A DNA stretch of 64,000 nt from Actinopolyspora alba. GTDB taxonomy: Bacteria > Actinomycetota > Actinomycetes > Mycobacteriales > Pseudonocardiaceae. Below, one piece after another: positions 17,994 through 24,455 of this stretch. The DNA is taken from positions 248,001 through 312,000 of the forward strand of contig NZ_FOMZ01000008.1 of NCBI RefSeq assembly GCF_900112765.1, written 5' to 3'. The position numbers were made by a program, and so were the translations under genes. Each line of letters opens with the position of its first letter. Position 1 is the stretch's first letter. The notes under the pieces were generated by a model. It saw only the letters and a program-made list of their open reading frames with translations. It was not told the DNA's origin and made no database searches.

Positions 17994-18093
17994 TGGCGTT
18001 CCCCCTAGATCGCTTCGCTGCCCGAGGAAGAACGCTACCAAGCCGATGATCTCGTTCGGGGCTGTTCGGTCGACTCCGTCAGTGCTGGTCGCG

Positions 18094-18117
18094 CGGCGAT
18101 TTCGCGAGAAATTGACG
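18094..18117. repeat. Palindromic repeat, copy D (inverted orientation)
   Basis: Arms CGGCGATTTC and GAAATTGACG around GCGA, in the 17994-18310 gap upstream of the WXG-like gene. I see no gene in that gap. Confidence 0.85.
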
Positions 18118-18310
18118 GGGAGCCGCCCCGGGCCGCGCGGCGAGTGGGGAGGGATACGCGCGGTCCGGGGCGGCGGACGGGTCCACGGCGGAGTGTCGGG
18201 GATCGTCGCCGTGGCCCGTGGTCAACGGGGTGGTTCTGCTGCCGTCGCGAGGTCGGCGGCCGTTCCGGGGGCGGAAATGGCGGCGCGGCGCCGCGGAGAC
18301 GGGCGAGGCT

Positions 18311-18925
18311 TCAGAGGCGGCACAGTCCTTCGAGGACGCGGCCCAGCAGCGCCAGGTCCGGATCGGAGTCGGGTAAGGCGCCCACGGTCGTCGGTGTCGG
18401 TTGGCACCGGGAAGTGTGGCGGTGATGGCCGGGTGCTTTGCGTACGGCGGTGTGGTGCGGCTTCGAGCTTCGGGAAGCCGTTTGCCAAGCGGCGAGAGCG
18501 GCGACGTCGGGAGTCGCCGGAGGTTCCGTTGCCGCCGGGCTCGTGACGGGAGGTTCTTCGCGATCATCCCGATGTGGATGGAGATCGCTCGGACAGCGCT
18601 CGGACGGTTCGTCAGGGTCGGTTTCGGGCCAGCTGATCGGTTCGGGTTCGGATCGCGACTGTGTCGGCATGACAACGCCGGATTCGGGGAGGCCGCTGGA
18701 ACCAGTAGTCGCGCTCGCGGTGGCTGCGGCCCGGAGCTCGGTACCGGTGGCACCACTGGCTACACCGGCGAGTTGGGCTTGCAGTTGTCGGACCGTCAGC
18801 GTGCCCGGTCCGGTGCCGCCGTGCCTGGTGTGCGGGCGCGGCGCGAAGTCGGGGTGCTGCGGCCATAGCGCCAGGAGCATCGCCAGCGCTACCAGCAGGA
18901 TCGGCACGAGCAGCGGGTCAGACAT
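18311..18925 (-). CDS. Small membrane-anchored Pro/Thr-rich protein
   Basis: 204 aa from the ATG at 18925. One N-terminal membrane segment (LLVPILLVALAMLLALWPQ), then a long low-complexity Pro/Ser/Thr/Glu-rich region and a short C-terminal conserved-looking end (DPDLALLGRVLEGLCRL). No enzymatic motif. It is the third gene of a minus-strand trio: its start overlaps the previous stop by 8 nt. Divergent from the Scr1-type regulator. Confidence 0.6.
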   Translation of the reverse strand: MSDPLLVPILLVALAMLLALWPQHPDFAPRPHTRHGGTGPGTLTVRQLQAQLAGVASGATGTELRAAATASATTGSSGLPESGVVMPTQSRSEPEPISWPETDPDEPSERCPSDLHPHRDDREEPPVTSPAATEPPATPDVAALAAWQTASRSSKPHHTAVRKAPGHHRHTSRCQPTPTTVGALPDSDPDLALLGRVLEGLCRL

Positions 18926-19166
18926 CGGGATCGCCCTCGACAATGCGGTTTTCGGCTCCGTAACCCTCGGGAAGGGCGGATTTCGGAGGGCTGTCCCGCG
19001 AGTCGGCGTAGCGTCGCAGCGCGATCGCCGTCTCGGAGAGTTCCTCCGCCAGTTCGCGGCAGCGATCTGTGCCGAAGCGCCCGCCGCCCATCGCGAAGGC
19101 GGCCTCGTCGCAGTGCCACTGGCAGAGCCGCAGGAAACCGGCCAACCGGATGTGGTCACTGCTCAT
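18918..19166 (-). CDS. Small hypothetical protein of the Scr1-linked trio
   Basis: 82 aa. Helical with HIRLAGFLRLCQWHCDEAAF at the N-terminus and RCRELAEELSETAIALRRYA in the middle. The Cys/His spacing (LCQWHCDE) might bind metal but there is no standard motif. It overlaps its upstream neighbour by 4 nt and its downstream neighbour by 8 nt, so expression is coupled. I do not recognise the family. Confidence 0.65.
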   Translation of the reverse strand: MSSDHIRLAGFLRLCQWHCDEAAFAMGGGRFGTDRCRELAEELSETAIALRRYADSRDSPPKSALPEGYGAENRIVEGDPDV

Positions 19167-19408
19167 CGCGCATCACCCTCGTCCGCGTCGTGGCGAGGCG
19201 GGGCACCGACCAGTTCGCGGGTGGTGCGCTCGCAGTCCGGGCAGGTCGGCCACAACCAGGGGATGCCGCCGGTAGCCGTGAGCACCTCCCGGCCACACAG
19301 CGCGGACACGGTCAGCTCCGGCGGGAACTCCAGGGCGGGCGGCGGCACCGGATCCCTGCTCGCGTGCCGCTGTTCCTCGGCTGGGACCCAGGTGAAGGGA
19401 TGGGACAT
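19163..19408 (-). CDS. Small zinc-ribbon-like protein
   Basis: 81 aa, first gene of the trio. It starts MSHPFTWVPAEEQRHA and has a probable zinc-binding pair: ALCGREV and, 18 residues later, WPTCPDCERTTREL. Such proteins commonly sit next to Scr1-type regulators in actinomycetes. GGAGG lies ~7 nt before the ATG. Its promoter shares the 34-bp dyad operator with the divergent regulator gene. Confidence 0.65.
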   Translation of the reverse strand: MSHPFTWVPAEEQRHASRDPVPPPALEFPPELTVSALCGREVLTATGGIPWLWPTCPDCERTTRELVGAPPRHDADEGDAR

Positions 19409-19436
19409 GCGATTTCCTCCTTGAGAACTTCGCTAC

Positions 19437-19470
19437 TAGTTGTTGAAACTATTAATAGTTGCGACAACTA
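19437..19470. promoter_or_regulatory. 34-bp dyad operator between divergent genes
   Basis: Outer arms TAGTTGT (19437-19443) and ACAACTA (19464-19470) share one centre with the perfect inner palindrome AACTATTAATAGTT (19447-19460). It can also be read as two 13-bp boxes, AGTTGTTGAAACT (19438-19450) and AGTTGCGACAACT (19457-19469), 19 bp centre to centre. It sits ~28 bp upstream of the trio start and ~60 bp upstream of the regulator start: the likely autoregulatory site of the Scr1-type protein. Confidence 0.7.
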
Positions 19471-19529
19471 TGCAACGTATCTTTCGAGGGACATGTTGTT
19501 ACCGAGATCATCGATCTACGCTGGCTTTC

Positions 19530-20369
19530 ATGGCGAGCAGTGCACGGGCGCGAGGTCTCGGCGCGGAACTACGACAGCTCCGCAAGAGCGCGAACCTCGA
19601 AGCACAGGATGTGGGAAGTCGCCTGGGATGGTCGAAATCGACCATGAGCAGGGCGGAATCCGGCGCGAGACGCATCGACGAAGCGGACGTGTCCGCGATA
19701 CTCGCTATCATCGGCGTCACCGGCCAAGAGCGTGAGCGCTTGCTGAACATGGCTCGTGAGATAGACCAGCCCGGCTGGTGGGAAACCAGCGACAGTGGAC
19801 TACCAGCTCAGCTGAAAGCACTGCTGAGCTTCGAGAAGGATGCGGTCCGTATCAGTGAGGGTGCGGTAACGCTGGTTCCTGGACTGTTGCAGACGGCTTC
19901 TTACACCCGTGCGCTGATGCTCGGGGGTGGTGTGCCTGAAGATGCCGTAGAGGCACGTGTCGCCGTGCGACGTGGCAGGCAGGACATCATCTTTCAGAAA
20001 AACCCGGTCGAACTCACCGCGCTCGTCGACGAAGGTGTTCTGATGCGTGAGATCGGTGGCCCCGAGATAATGTCCGAGCAGCTGCGTTATCTCGCCGACA
20101 CAGCTGAGCTACCGAACGTGGATATGAGACTTCTACCGTTCAGCGCCCACCCGGGTGTTGACGGGTCGTTCCTCCTGCTGGATTTCCCAAAAGTACGCTC
20201 GATCGTCCACATCGAGCACCACCGATCGAGCGCGTTTCTCGACGAACCCGACGATGTGGCCGCTTACGCGCGACTACGAGATAACCTCATGTCAACGGCG
20301 TGTAATCCTGAACACACTGTCCGCACGCTGAAGGCATACGCCGAAAAGTGGGAAAGCGAGTCATCATGA
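19530..20369 (+). CDS. Scr1-family XRE transcriptional regulator (DUF5753)
   Basis: 279 aa from the ATG at 19530. N-terminal HTH (LGAELRQLRKSANLEAQDVG, WSKSTMSRAESGARRID, residues ~8-65), then a DUF5753 ligand/partner domain (VPGLLQTASYTRAL, ELTALVDEGVLMREIG, MRLLPFSAHPGVDGSFLLLD, IEHHRSSAFLDEPDDV). Such regulators pair with a small DUF397 protein and control development or antibiotic genes in streptomycetes. Its stop overlaps the start of the first DUF397 gene (ATGA). The dyad at 19437-19470 is its probable operator. Confidence 0.93.
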   Translation: MASSARARGLGAELRQLRKSANLEAQDVGSRLGWSKSTMSRAESGARRIDEADVSAILAIIGVTGQERERLLNMAREIDQPGWWETSDSGLPAQLKALLSFEKDAVRISEGAVTLVPGLLQTASYTRALMLGGGVPEDAVEARVAVRRGRQDIIFQKNPVELTALVDEGVLMREIGGPEIMSEQLRYLADTAELPNVDMRLLPFSAHPGVDGSFLLLDFPKVRSIVHIEHHRSSAFLDEPDDVAAYARLRDNLMSTACNPEHTVRTLKAYAEKWESESS

Positions 20370-20554
20370 AGCCCGTGACAGGATGGCGAAAGTCCAGCCG
20401 CAGCAGCGCTACACAGACCTGCGTCGAGGTCGGCCGCACCGCCGACGGCGCGGCCGTCCGTGACAGCAAGGACCGCACGGCGGGCCACCTCGCCACCACG
20501 CATCGGCAGTGGCAGACCTTCCTGCGAGCGTTGAAGGCTGACCACTTCGGCTAA
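20366..20554 (+). CDS. DUF397 protein, copy 1
   Basis: 62 aa. It has the complete DUF397 pattern: GWRKSSRSSATQTCVEVGRT, AAVRDSKDR, then the C-terminal WQTFLRALKADHF. It overlaps the regulator stop by 4 nt (ATGA), so the two are coupled as in typical Scr1/DUF397 pairs. DUF397 proteins probably bind and modulate their cognate XRE regulator. A strong hairpin terminator follows at 20576. Confidence 0.9.
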   Translation: MKPVTGWRKSSRSSATQTCVEVGRTADGAAVRDSKDRTAGHLATTHRQWQTFLRALKADHFG

Positions 20555-20575
20555 GTAAGGCACAGCTGCGAGCGC

Positions 20576-20603
20576 GGCACCCCTGTGACCGGACAGGGGT
20601 GCC
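20576..20603 (+). terminator. Terminator after the Scr1-DUF397 pair
   Basis: Perfect 11-bp stem GGCACCCCTGT / ACAGGGGTGCC with a 6-nt loop, 22 bp after the first DUF397 stop. It implies that the next three DUF397 genes have their own promoters or depend on read-through. Confidence 0.75.
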
Positions 20604-20702
20604 GTTCCGGCCGCTGACACCACCCGTTCAGACGTGGCGAACTCCCTACCCCTGGCGTGAGACTCAAGTTCGGCAGCGCGCTCAACGCAACGGAGCCCAC
20701 TC

Positions 20703-20900
20703 ATGAACACGCCGCACGAGCCCAACAGTTGGCGGAAGTCCACTCGTTCGCAGAACACCTCACATTGCGTCGAGGTCGGCCGCACCGCCGACGGTGCGGC
20801 CGTCCGCGACAGCAAAGACCGCACAGCCGGACACATCACCACCACCCACCACCAGTGGCGCGACTTCCTGAATTCGCTGAAAAGCGATCATTTCGAATGA
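20703..20900 (+). CDS. DUF397 protein, copy 2
   Basis: 65 aa, starting MNTPHEPNSWRKSTRSQNTS with the shared core CVEVGRTADGAAVRDSKDRT and end WRDFLNSLKSDHFE. The core is nearly identical to copy 1, pointing to recent duplication. It comes after the terminator at 20576-20603, ~150 bp from copy 1, with no XRE gene of its own. Confidence 0.88.
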   Translation: MNTPHEPNSWRKSTRSQNTSHCVEVGRTADGAAVRDSKDRTAGHITTTHHQWRDFLNSLKSDHFE

Positions 20901-21057
20901 ATACGCCACGAACAGCGGACGGCACTTCTGATTCAACGAAAGCGATCACCGTCCAGATCACAAAAGAGGTTTCTCTTGGGAAATGACGGCCGTTCTCCAC
21001 GGTCACCCCGGACTCGAACTGAGACAACATTCCAGCCTCGTTACGGAGCACATCTAC

Positions 21058-21258
21058 ATGAGCACTCCGCAGCACTACCAATCAAGTTGGCGGAAATCCA
21101 GCCACAGCAGTACACAAACGAACTGTGTCGAAGTGAGATACGACAACGGAAGCTCCGCTATTCGAGACAGCAAGAACCGCTCGGCAAAACACATTACCAT
21201 TACCCCTCAGCAATGGCACGATTTCCTAGTAGCCGTGAAGGTCGATCGATTCGACTGA
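21058..21258 (+). CDS. DUF397 protein, copy 3 (divergent)
   Basis: 66 aa from the ATG at 21058. SSWRKSSHSSTQTNCVEVRY, then SSAIRDSKNRSAKHITITPQ and WHDFLVAVKVDRFD. It is the most diverged of the four (CVEVRYDNGS instead of CVEVGRTADG) and clearly AT-richer, so it is not a product of the recent duplication that made copies 1, 2 and 4. Confidence 0.85.
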   Translation: MSTPQHYQSSWRKSSHSSTQTNCVEVRYDNGSSAIRDSKNRSAKHITITPQQWHDFLVAVKVDRFD

Positions 21259-21403
21259 GCACAGCTCGTGAATTGCTCCCCGGATTCATGTCGGGTTCGA
21301 GAGAACGTTCTCGGCCACTGCTATCACTCGTTGGTCGATAGCGAACTCTCCATCCACGATCAACCCCAAACTCGAAACGACCTCAATGCCAAGGATTCCG
21401 TTC

Positions 21404-21601
21404 ATGAGCATTTCGCACGAGCCCAACAGTTGGCGGAATTCCAGCTACAGCGCCAACACGAGCACGTGCGTCGAGGTGGGGCGTACCACCGACGGCGCGG
21501 CCGTCCGCGACAGCAAGGACCGCACGGCCGGCTACTTCACCACCACCCACCAGCAGTGGCAGACCTTCCTGCAAGCATTGAAGGCCGACCACTTCGGCTG
21601 A
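21404..21601 (+). CDS. DUF397 protein, copy 4
   Basis: 65 aa from the ATG at 21404. SISHEPNSWRNSSYSANTST, core CVEVGRTTDGAAVRDSKDRT, end WQTFLQALKADHFG. The N-terminus resembles copy 2 (HEPNSWR) and the C-terminus copy 1 (WQTFL-ALKADHFG), which would fit recombination between copies. It converges on cas6e; a palindromic repeat lies in between. Confidence 0.88.
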   Translation: MSISHEPNSWRNSSYSANTSTCVEVGRTTDGAAVRDSKDRTAGYFTTTHQQWQTFLQALKADHFG

Positions 21602-21649
21602 GCAAGGCACCGCGAGCGCCCCGCTTCCCCCAGCTGCGGGGCGGCGGGA

Positions 21650-21673
21650 CGTAAATTTCCCACGAAATCGCCA
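21650..21673. repeat. Palindromic repeat, copy E (degenerate)
   Basis: Arms CGTAAATTTC and GAAATCGCCA around CCAC: the most degenerate copy. It lies between the convergent DUF397 copy 4 and cas6e. Confidence 0.75.
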
Positions 21674-21724
21674 CGCCACCGCAGTGAGTCCTCCGGAAGT
21701 CGTGCACTCCAGGGCGGAAACGCG

Positions 21725-22588
21725 TCACGTAGTCGCTGCGGCCGAGCGAACCCAGCCGACCGCGTCGGACTCCGGGTTCAACGGTGCGAGCGTGAGCAAC
21801 CCGCAGCCGTAGGCCTTGGCGGGTCCGACGCCGTACAGCAGCGCCCGGCGCAGCAGTTCCACCGAGGTCACTCGCAACCGCCCCTCGAACGTCGCGGTGT
21901 GCAGCACAACTGGTTTCGAACCCCGCTTCTTGGCGAAGGAGCGCCTTTCACGTGCGGTGATCCGCACGTTCCTCGCGGACTCCGGGTTCTCGGCAGTACC
22001 AGTGCAGGCAGGATCGGCCGTCACGGCACCGCCGGTCGCGTCGCTGGAATCAGTGGTCGCCGCGACACTGGAGTGTTCGGTCGCGCTCGTCCCGGATGAA
22101 GCTCCCGGCACGGTGAACCCCCACTTCTCGGTGCGCTCCAGGAACCAACCCAGCTGAGCCTCGGCGGTACGGTGAGCCGTCCGCGGCGAGCGCCCGCGCG
22201 AACCCCTCCCCGAATCGTTCGGCTTGGTCGGACTCGCGGCCTCGATCATGTTCCGCACCGGATTCGCGGTCACCCGGAAGGTGAACTCCTCTCCCACTGC
22301 CAGCCGACTCAGCAGCGGTTCGTACTCGCGCAGCTCGTAGTGCTCGCCGTCGGCGTGCGGCCAACCGGCCTGCTCAACAACATGCGTCCAGTCCGGTTTG
22401 GACTCGGAGAGCACCAGCAGCTTCGGCCGGTGCGGGTTGTCGCCGTCCAGCCGCCAAAGCGGACGTTGCCGCTCGGGATCGTCAGCCAGGCCGCCCATGA
22501 CCGCCCCGTGCAACTTGCGGGGGTTGCCGAGCAACTCATGGCTGCCCGAGCGCAGCGGGTTGATTCGGATACGGGACAGATAGCTCAT
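21725..22588 (-). CDS. cas6e: CRISPR-associated endoribonuclease Cas6e (type I-E), orphan
   Basis: 287 aa from the ATG at 22588. The N-terminus SYLSRIRINPLRSGSHELLG and AVMGGL, then LWRLDGDNPHRPKLLVLSES, WTHVVEQAGW, EFTFRVTANPVRN and the glycine-rich end RRALLYGVGPAKAYGCGLLT are the Cas6e/CasE pattern of two RAMP-type domains. Cas6e cuts CRISPR repeat RNA and stays bound to the crRNA in Cascade. The middle has an unusual Ser/Thr/Ala-rich insert (~165-200). No other intact cas gene and no array lie within the window, so it appears to be a leftover of a I-E locus or a stand-alone RNase. Directly upstream is only a short frame that may be a cas5 remnant. Confidence 0.88.
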   Translation of the reverse strand: MSYLSRIRINPLRSGSHELLGNPRKLHGAVMGGLADDPERQRPLWRLDGDNPHRPKLLVLSESKPDWTHVVEQAGWPHADGEHYELREYEPLLSRLAVGEEFTFRVTANPVRNMIEAASPTKPNDSGRGSRGRSPRTAHRTAEAQLGWFLERTEKWGFTVPGASSGTSATEHSSVAATTDSSDATGGAVTADPACTGTAENPESARNVRITARERRSFAKKRGSKPVVLHTATFEGRLRVTSVELLRRALLYGVGPAKAYGCGLLTLAPLNPESDAVGWVRSAAATT

Positions 22589-22592
22589 CGGT

Positions 22593-22781
22593 TCACCACC
22601 CCAGCAGCGCGAACGGATCGCGCACACCAGGTGCTCGTCGCGTCACGGACAGCCACACGGTATCCGCGATCCACGACGGCGTGGGGTCGTCCACGGAGAT
22701 CGAGCACTCGCACGGTGACCTTTCGCACTGGAGTGCACTGTGGACGATTGCTGGTCCGGGCACCCACCCCGGCTCTACGGG
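22593..22781 (-). pseudogene. Possible 3' remnant of cas5 upstream of cas6e
   Basis: A frame ending 4 nt before the cas6e start, VWLSVTRRAPGVRDPFALLGW then TGA, has the position and spacing expected for cas5 in a I-E operon. It runs upstream without a plausible start until it hits the palindromic repeat at 22782. Another frame here also looks partly coding (VRKVTVRVLDLRGRPHAVVD), which fits a decayed, frameshifted gene. I cannot confirm homology by eye. Confidence 0.3.
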
Positions 22782-22805
22782 CGTCAATTTCTCGCGAAAT
22801 CGCCG
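22782..22805. repeat. Palindromic repeat, copy F
   Basis: Arms CGTCAATTTC and GAAATCGCCG around TCGC, identical to copy H (28482-28505). It marks the point where the possible cas5 remnant breaks off. Confidence 0.88.
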
Positions 22806-23025
22806 GACACCGGAGAGCGGAGAGCCGAGCACGGGTCGCTGGGTACCGAGCGGGGACACCGGAGCGCACGGGGATATCGGGCAAGAGAAGCTAGCGGCCA
22901 CGGAGGTGCTCGCCCCGTACCCCCAGAACGGGGCGAGCACGCTACCGCGGGTCAACTCCCCGGAAATATTTCGCGTTTCCACCGGGGCGCTGGGTTCCGG
23001 AAGCTATGATCCCGGATCGGCGTTT

Positions 23026-23098
23026 GCTACTGTTGACAGTAGCATCATCACTGTAAACCATCACGGTGAAACACTGTCAACAGCCGTTTACGGTGCCT
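23026..23098 (+). promoter_or_regulatory. Cluster of dyads upstream of the EspR-like gene
   Basis: Within 120 bp of the start lie GCTACTG-TTGA-CAGTAGC (23026-23043), CTGTCAACAG (about 23074-23083), and a wider near-perfect pair CACTGTAAAC (about 23049) / GTTTACGGTG. CTGTTGACAG and CTGTCAACAG are reverse complements. The layout resembles multiple sites for a self-regulating dimeric protein such as EspR. Confidence 0.55.
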
Positions 23099-23144
23099 GG
23101 ACCTGGGGAAACTCACCAACAAACTGGCGGACGAGAAGAACGCT

Positions 23145-23606
23145 ATGAGTGCCAACGAAGCCGGACGCGAAAACACTTTCGCGGGCAAGCTCGCCCATCT
23201 CATCGCCACGGTGCATCCACCGGACCGCGGCACCTACAGCTACCGCGAGATCGAGGCGGGAATCCGGCACCTGCCAGGGGCGATGTCGGCGCAGTACATC
23301 AGCCAGCTCAAAACCGGGACACGGACCAATCCCAAGATCCACTACGTGGAGGCGCTGGCGGAGTTCTTCGGCGTGCCCGCCGGATACTTCTTCGACGACG
23401 AGGTCACCGAGCGCATCGACGCGCAGATCGCCGACCTGAAGACCTGGCGCGACACCGAGGCACGCGACATCGCCCAGCGCTTCGCCGGGTTGGACCGGCG
23501 GGACCGCAACACCGTCTCCAACCTCATAGACAGCCTCGACGCCTACAACGCGCGTCCCCGCCACCAACGCACCCGCCGCAAAACCAACCGCGACAACACG
23601 GCGTAA
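23145..23606 (+). CDS. EspR-like XRE regulator
   Basis: 153 aa. The layout and motifs match mycobacterial EspR: TFAGKLAHLIATVHPPDRGT, the HTH region with MSAQYISQLKTGTRTNP, LAEFFGVPAGYFFDDEV, then a C-terminal dimerisation part with DIAQRFAGLDRRDRNTV. EspR is a dimeric nucleoid-type DNA-binding protein that activates ESX-1 substrate genes. Here the gene is surrounded by T7SS substrate loci, which supports a related role, though targets are inferred. A basic tail (RHQRTRRKTNR) extends beyond EspR. Multiple dyads upstream suggest autoregulation. A membrane protein gene follows after 16 bp. Confidence 0.8.
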   Translation: MSANEAGRENTFAGKLAHLIATVHPPDRGTYSYREIEAGIRHLPGAMSAQYISQLKTGTRTNPKIHYVEALAEFFGVPAGYFFDDEVTERIDAQIADLKTWRDTEARDIAQRFAGLDRRDRNTVSNLIDSLDAYNARPRHQRTRRKTNRDNTA

Positions 23607-23622
23607 GACGTAAGATGTGCCG

Positions 23623-24252
23623 ATGTCGACCCGCGAGACCCGCTCCCAGGCCGAGCACAAGCACCTGCTCGCACGCGTCGTCACCGAGGTGCTCGCCCCC
23701 TGGGTGATCGTGTTGGCACTGCCGCTGGTGGTGGCCGCTCAGGCCACGGCGGAGTTCGGCTCCACCCTGCTGTGGGGAATGGTCGTGGCGCTGACCAGCA
23801 GCGTGCTGCCGATGGGCGTGGTGGTGTGGGGCAGTCGCACCGGCAGGTGGGACGGGCACCACGTCCGCGACCGCCAGGGCAGGCTCATTCCGTTCACCGC
23901 GCTGATCGTGCTCAGCCTGCTCGGGCTCGCGCTGCTGATCGCGGGCCGTGCGCCGGAGAAACTGATCGCGCTGGATATCAGCATGATCATCAGCCTGCTG
24001 GTCACCGGCACGATCACGGTCTTCTGGAAGATCTCGATGCACACCGCCGTGGCAGCGGGTGCAGTGACCGTGCTGGCGCTGCTCTACGGACCCGCGCTGT
24101 GGTGGGGCGCGCTGGTGACACTGGCCGTCGCCTGGTCCCGGGTGGCCGTCGACGACCACACCCCGGCCCAGGTCACCGTCGGCGCGCTGACCGGGGCGGT
24201 GATCGGCGGCGGATCGTTCGCGCTGCTGCTCGGCGGGAACACCGCGCTCTGA
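23623..24252 (+). CDS. PAP2-like membrane protein
   Basis: 209 aa with about six membrane segments (VIVLALPLVVAAQ, LLWGMVVALTSSVLPMGVVV, LIVLSLLGLALLIAG, ISMIISLLVTGTITV, and two more at the C-terminus). KISMHTAVAAG and SRVAVDDHTPAQVTVGAL correspond to the PAP2 SGH and SRxxxxxH(T)xxQV blocks, with the first reduced to SMHT. PAP2 proteins remove phosphate from lipids such as undecaprenyl- or phosphatidyl-phosphates in the membrane. Co-transcribed with the EspR-like gene (16-bp gap). Confidence 0.72.
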   Translation: MSTRETRSQAEHKHLLARVVTEVLAPWVIVLALPLVVAAQATAEFGSTLLWGMVVALTSSVLPMGVVVWGSRTGRWDGHHVRDRQGRLIPFTALIVLSLLGLALLIAGRAPEKLIALDISMIISLLVTGTITVFWKISMHTAVAAGAVTVLALLYGPALWWGALVTLAVAWSRVAVDDHTPAQVTVGALTGAVIGGGSFALLLGGNTAL

Positions 24253-24301
24253 AGGGTGTGGCTCGGCGAATCGACGGTTCGGCCGTTCGGCGAGCGCGAG
24301 C

Positions 24302-24442
24302 TCAGTCCATCCAGCCGCTCTGCTCGGGATGGCGCATGTCGTACTCGAACTCCTGCCAGGCGTTCCAACCCCACCACGTCAGCAGCGCGAGCAGGATCAG
24401 GAACACTCCCAGCACGACGAGCCACTTCGCGCGAGCACTCAA
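24302..24442 (-). CDS. Very small single-span membrane protein (46 aa)
   Basis: 46 aa from a TTG at 24442, 13 nt after the stop of the upstream T7SS substrate gene and behind a GAGGGG site. It has one membrane helix (WLVVLGVFLILLALLTWWGW) and a short acidic tail (EFEYDMRHPEQSGWMD). Position as the last gene of the operon and good spacing argue it is real. It may be an immunity or anchoring partner of the preceding gene; function unknown. Confidence 0.55.
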   Translation of the reverse strand: MSARAKWLVVLGVFLILLALLTWWGWNAWQEFEYDMRHPEQSGWMD

Positions 24443-24455
24443 GCCGTGATTCCCC

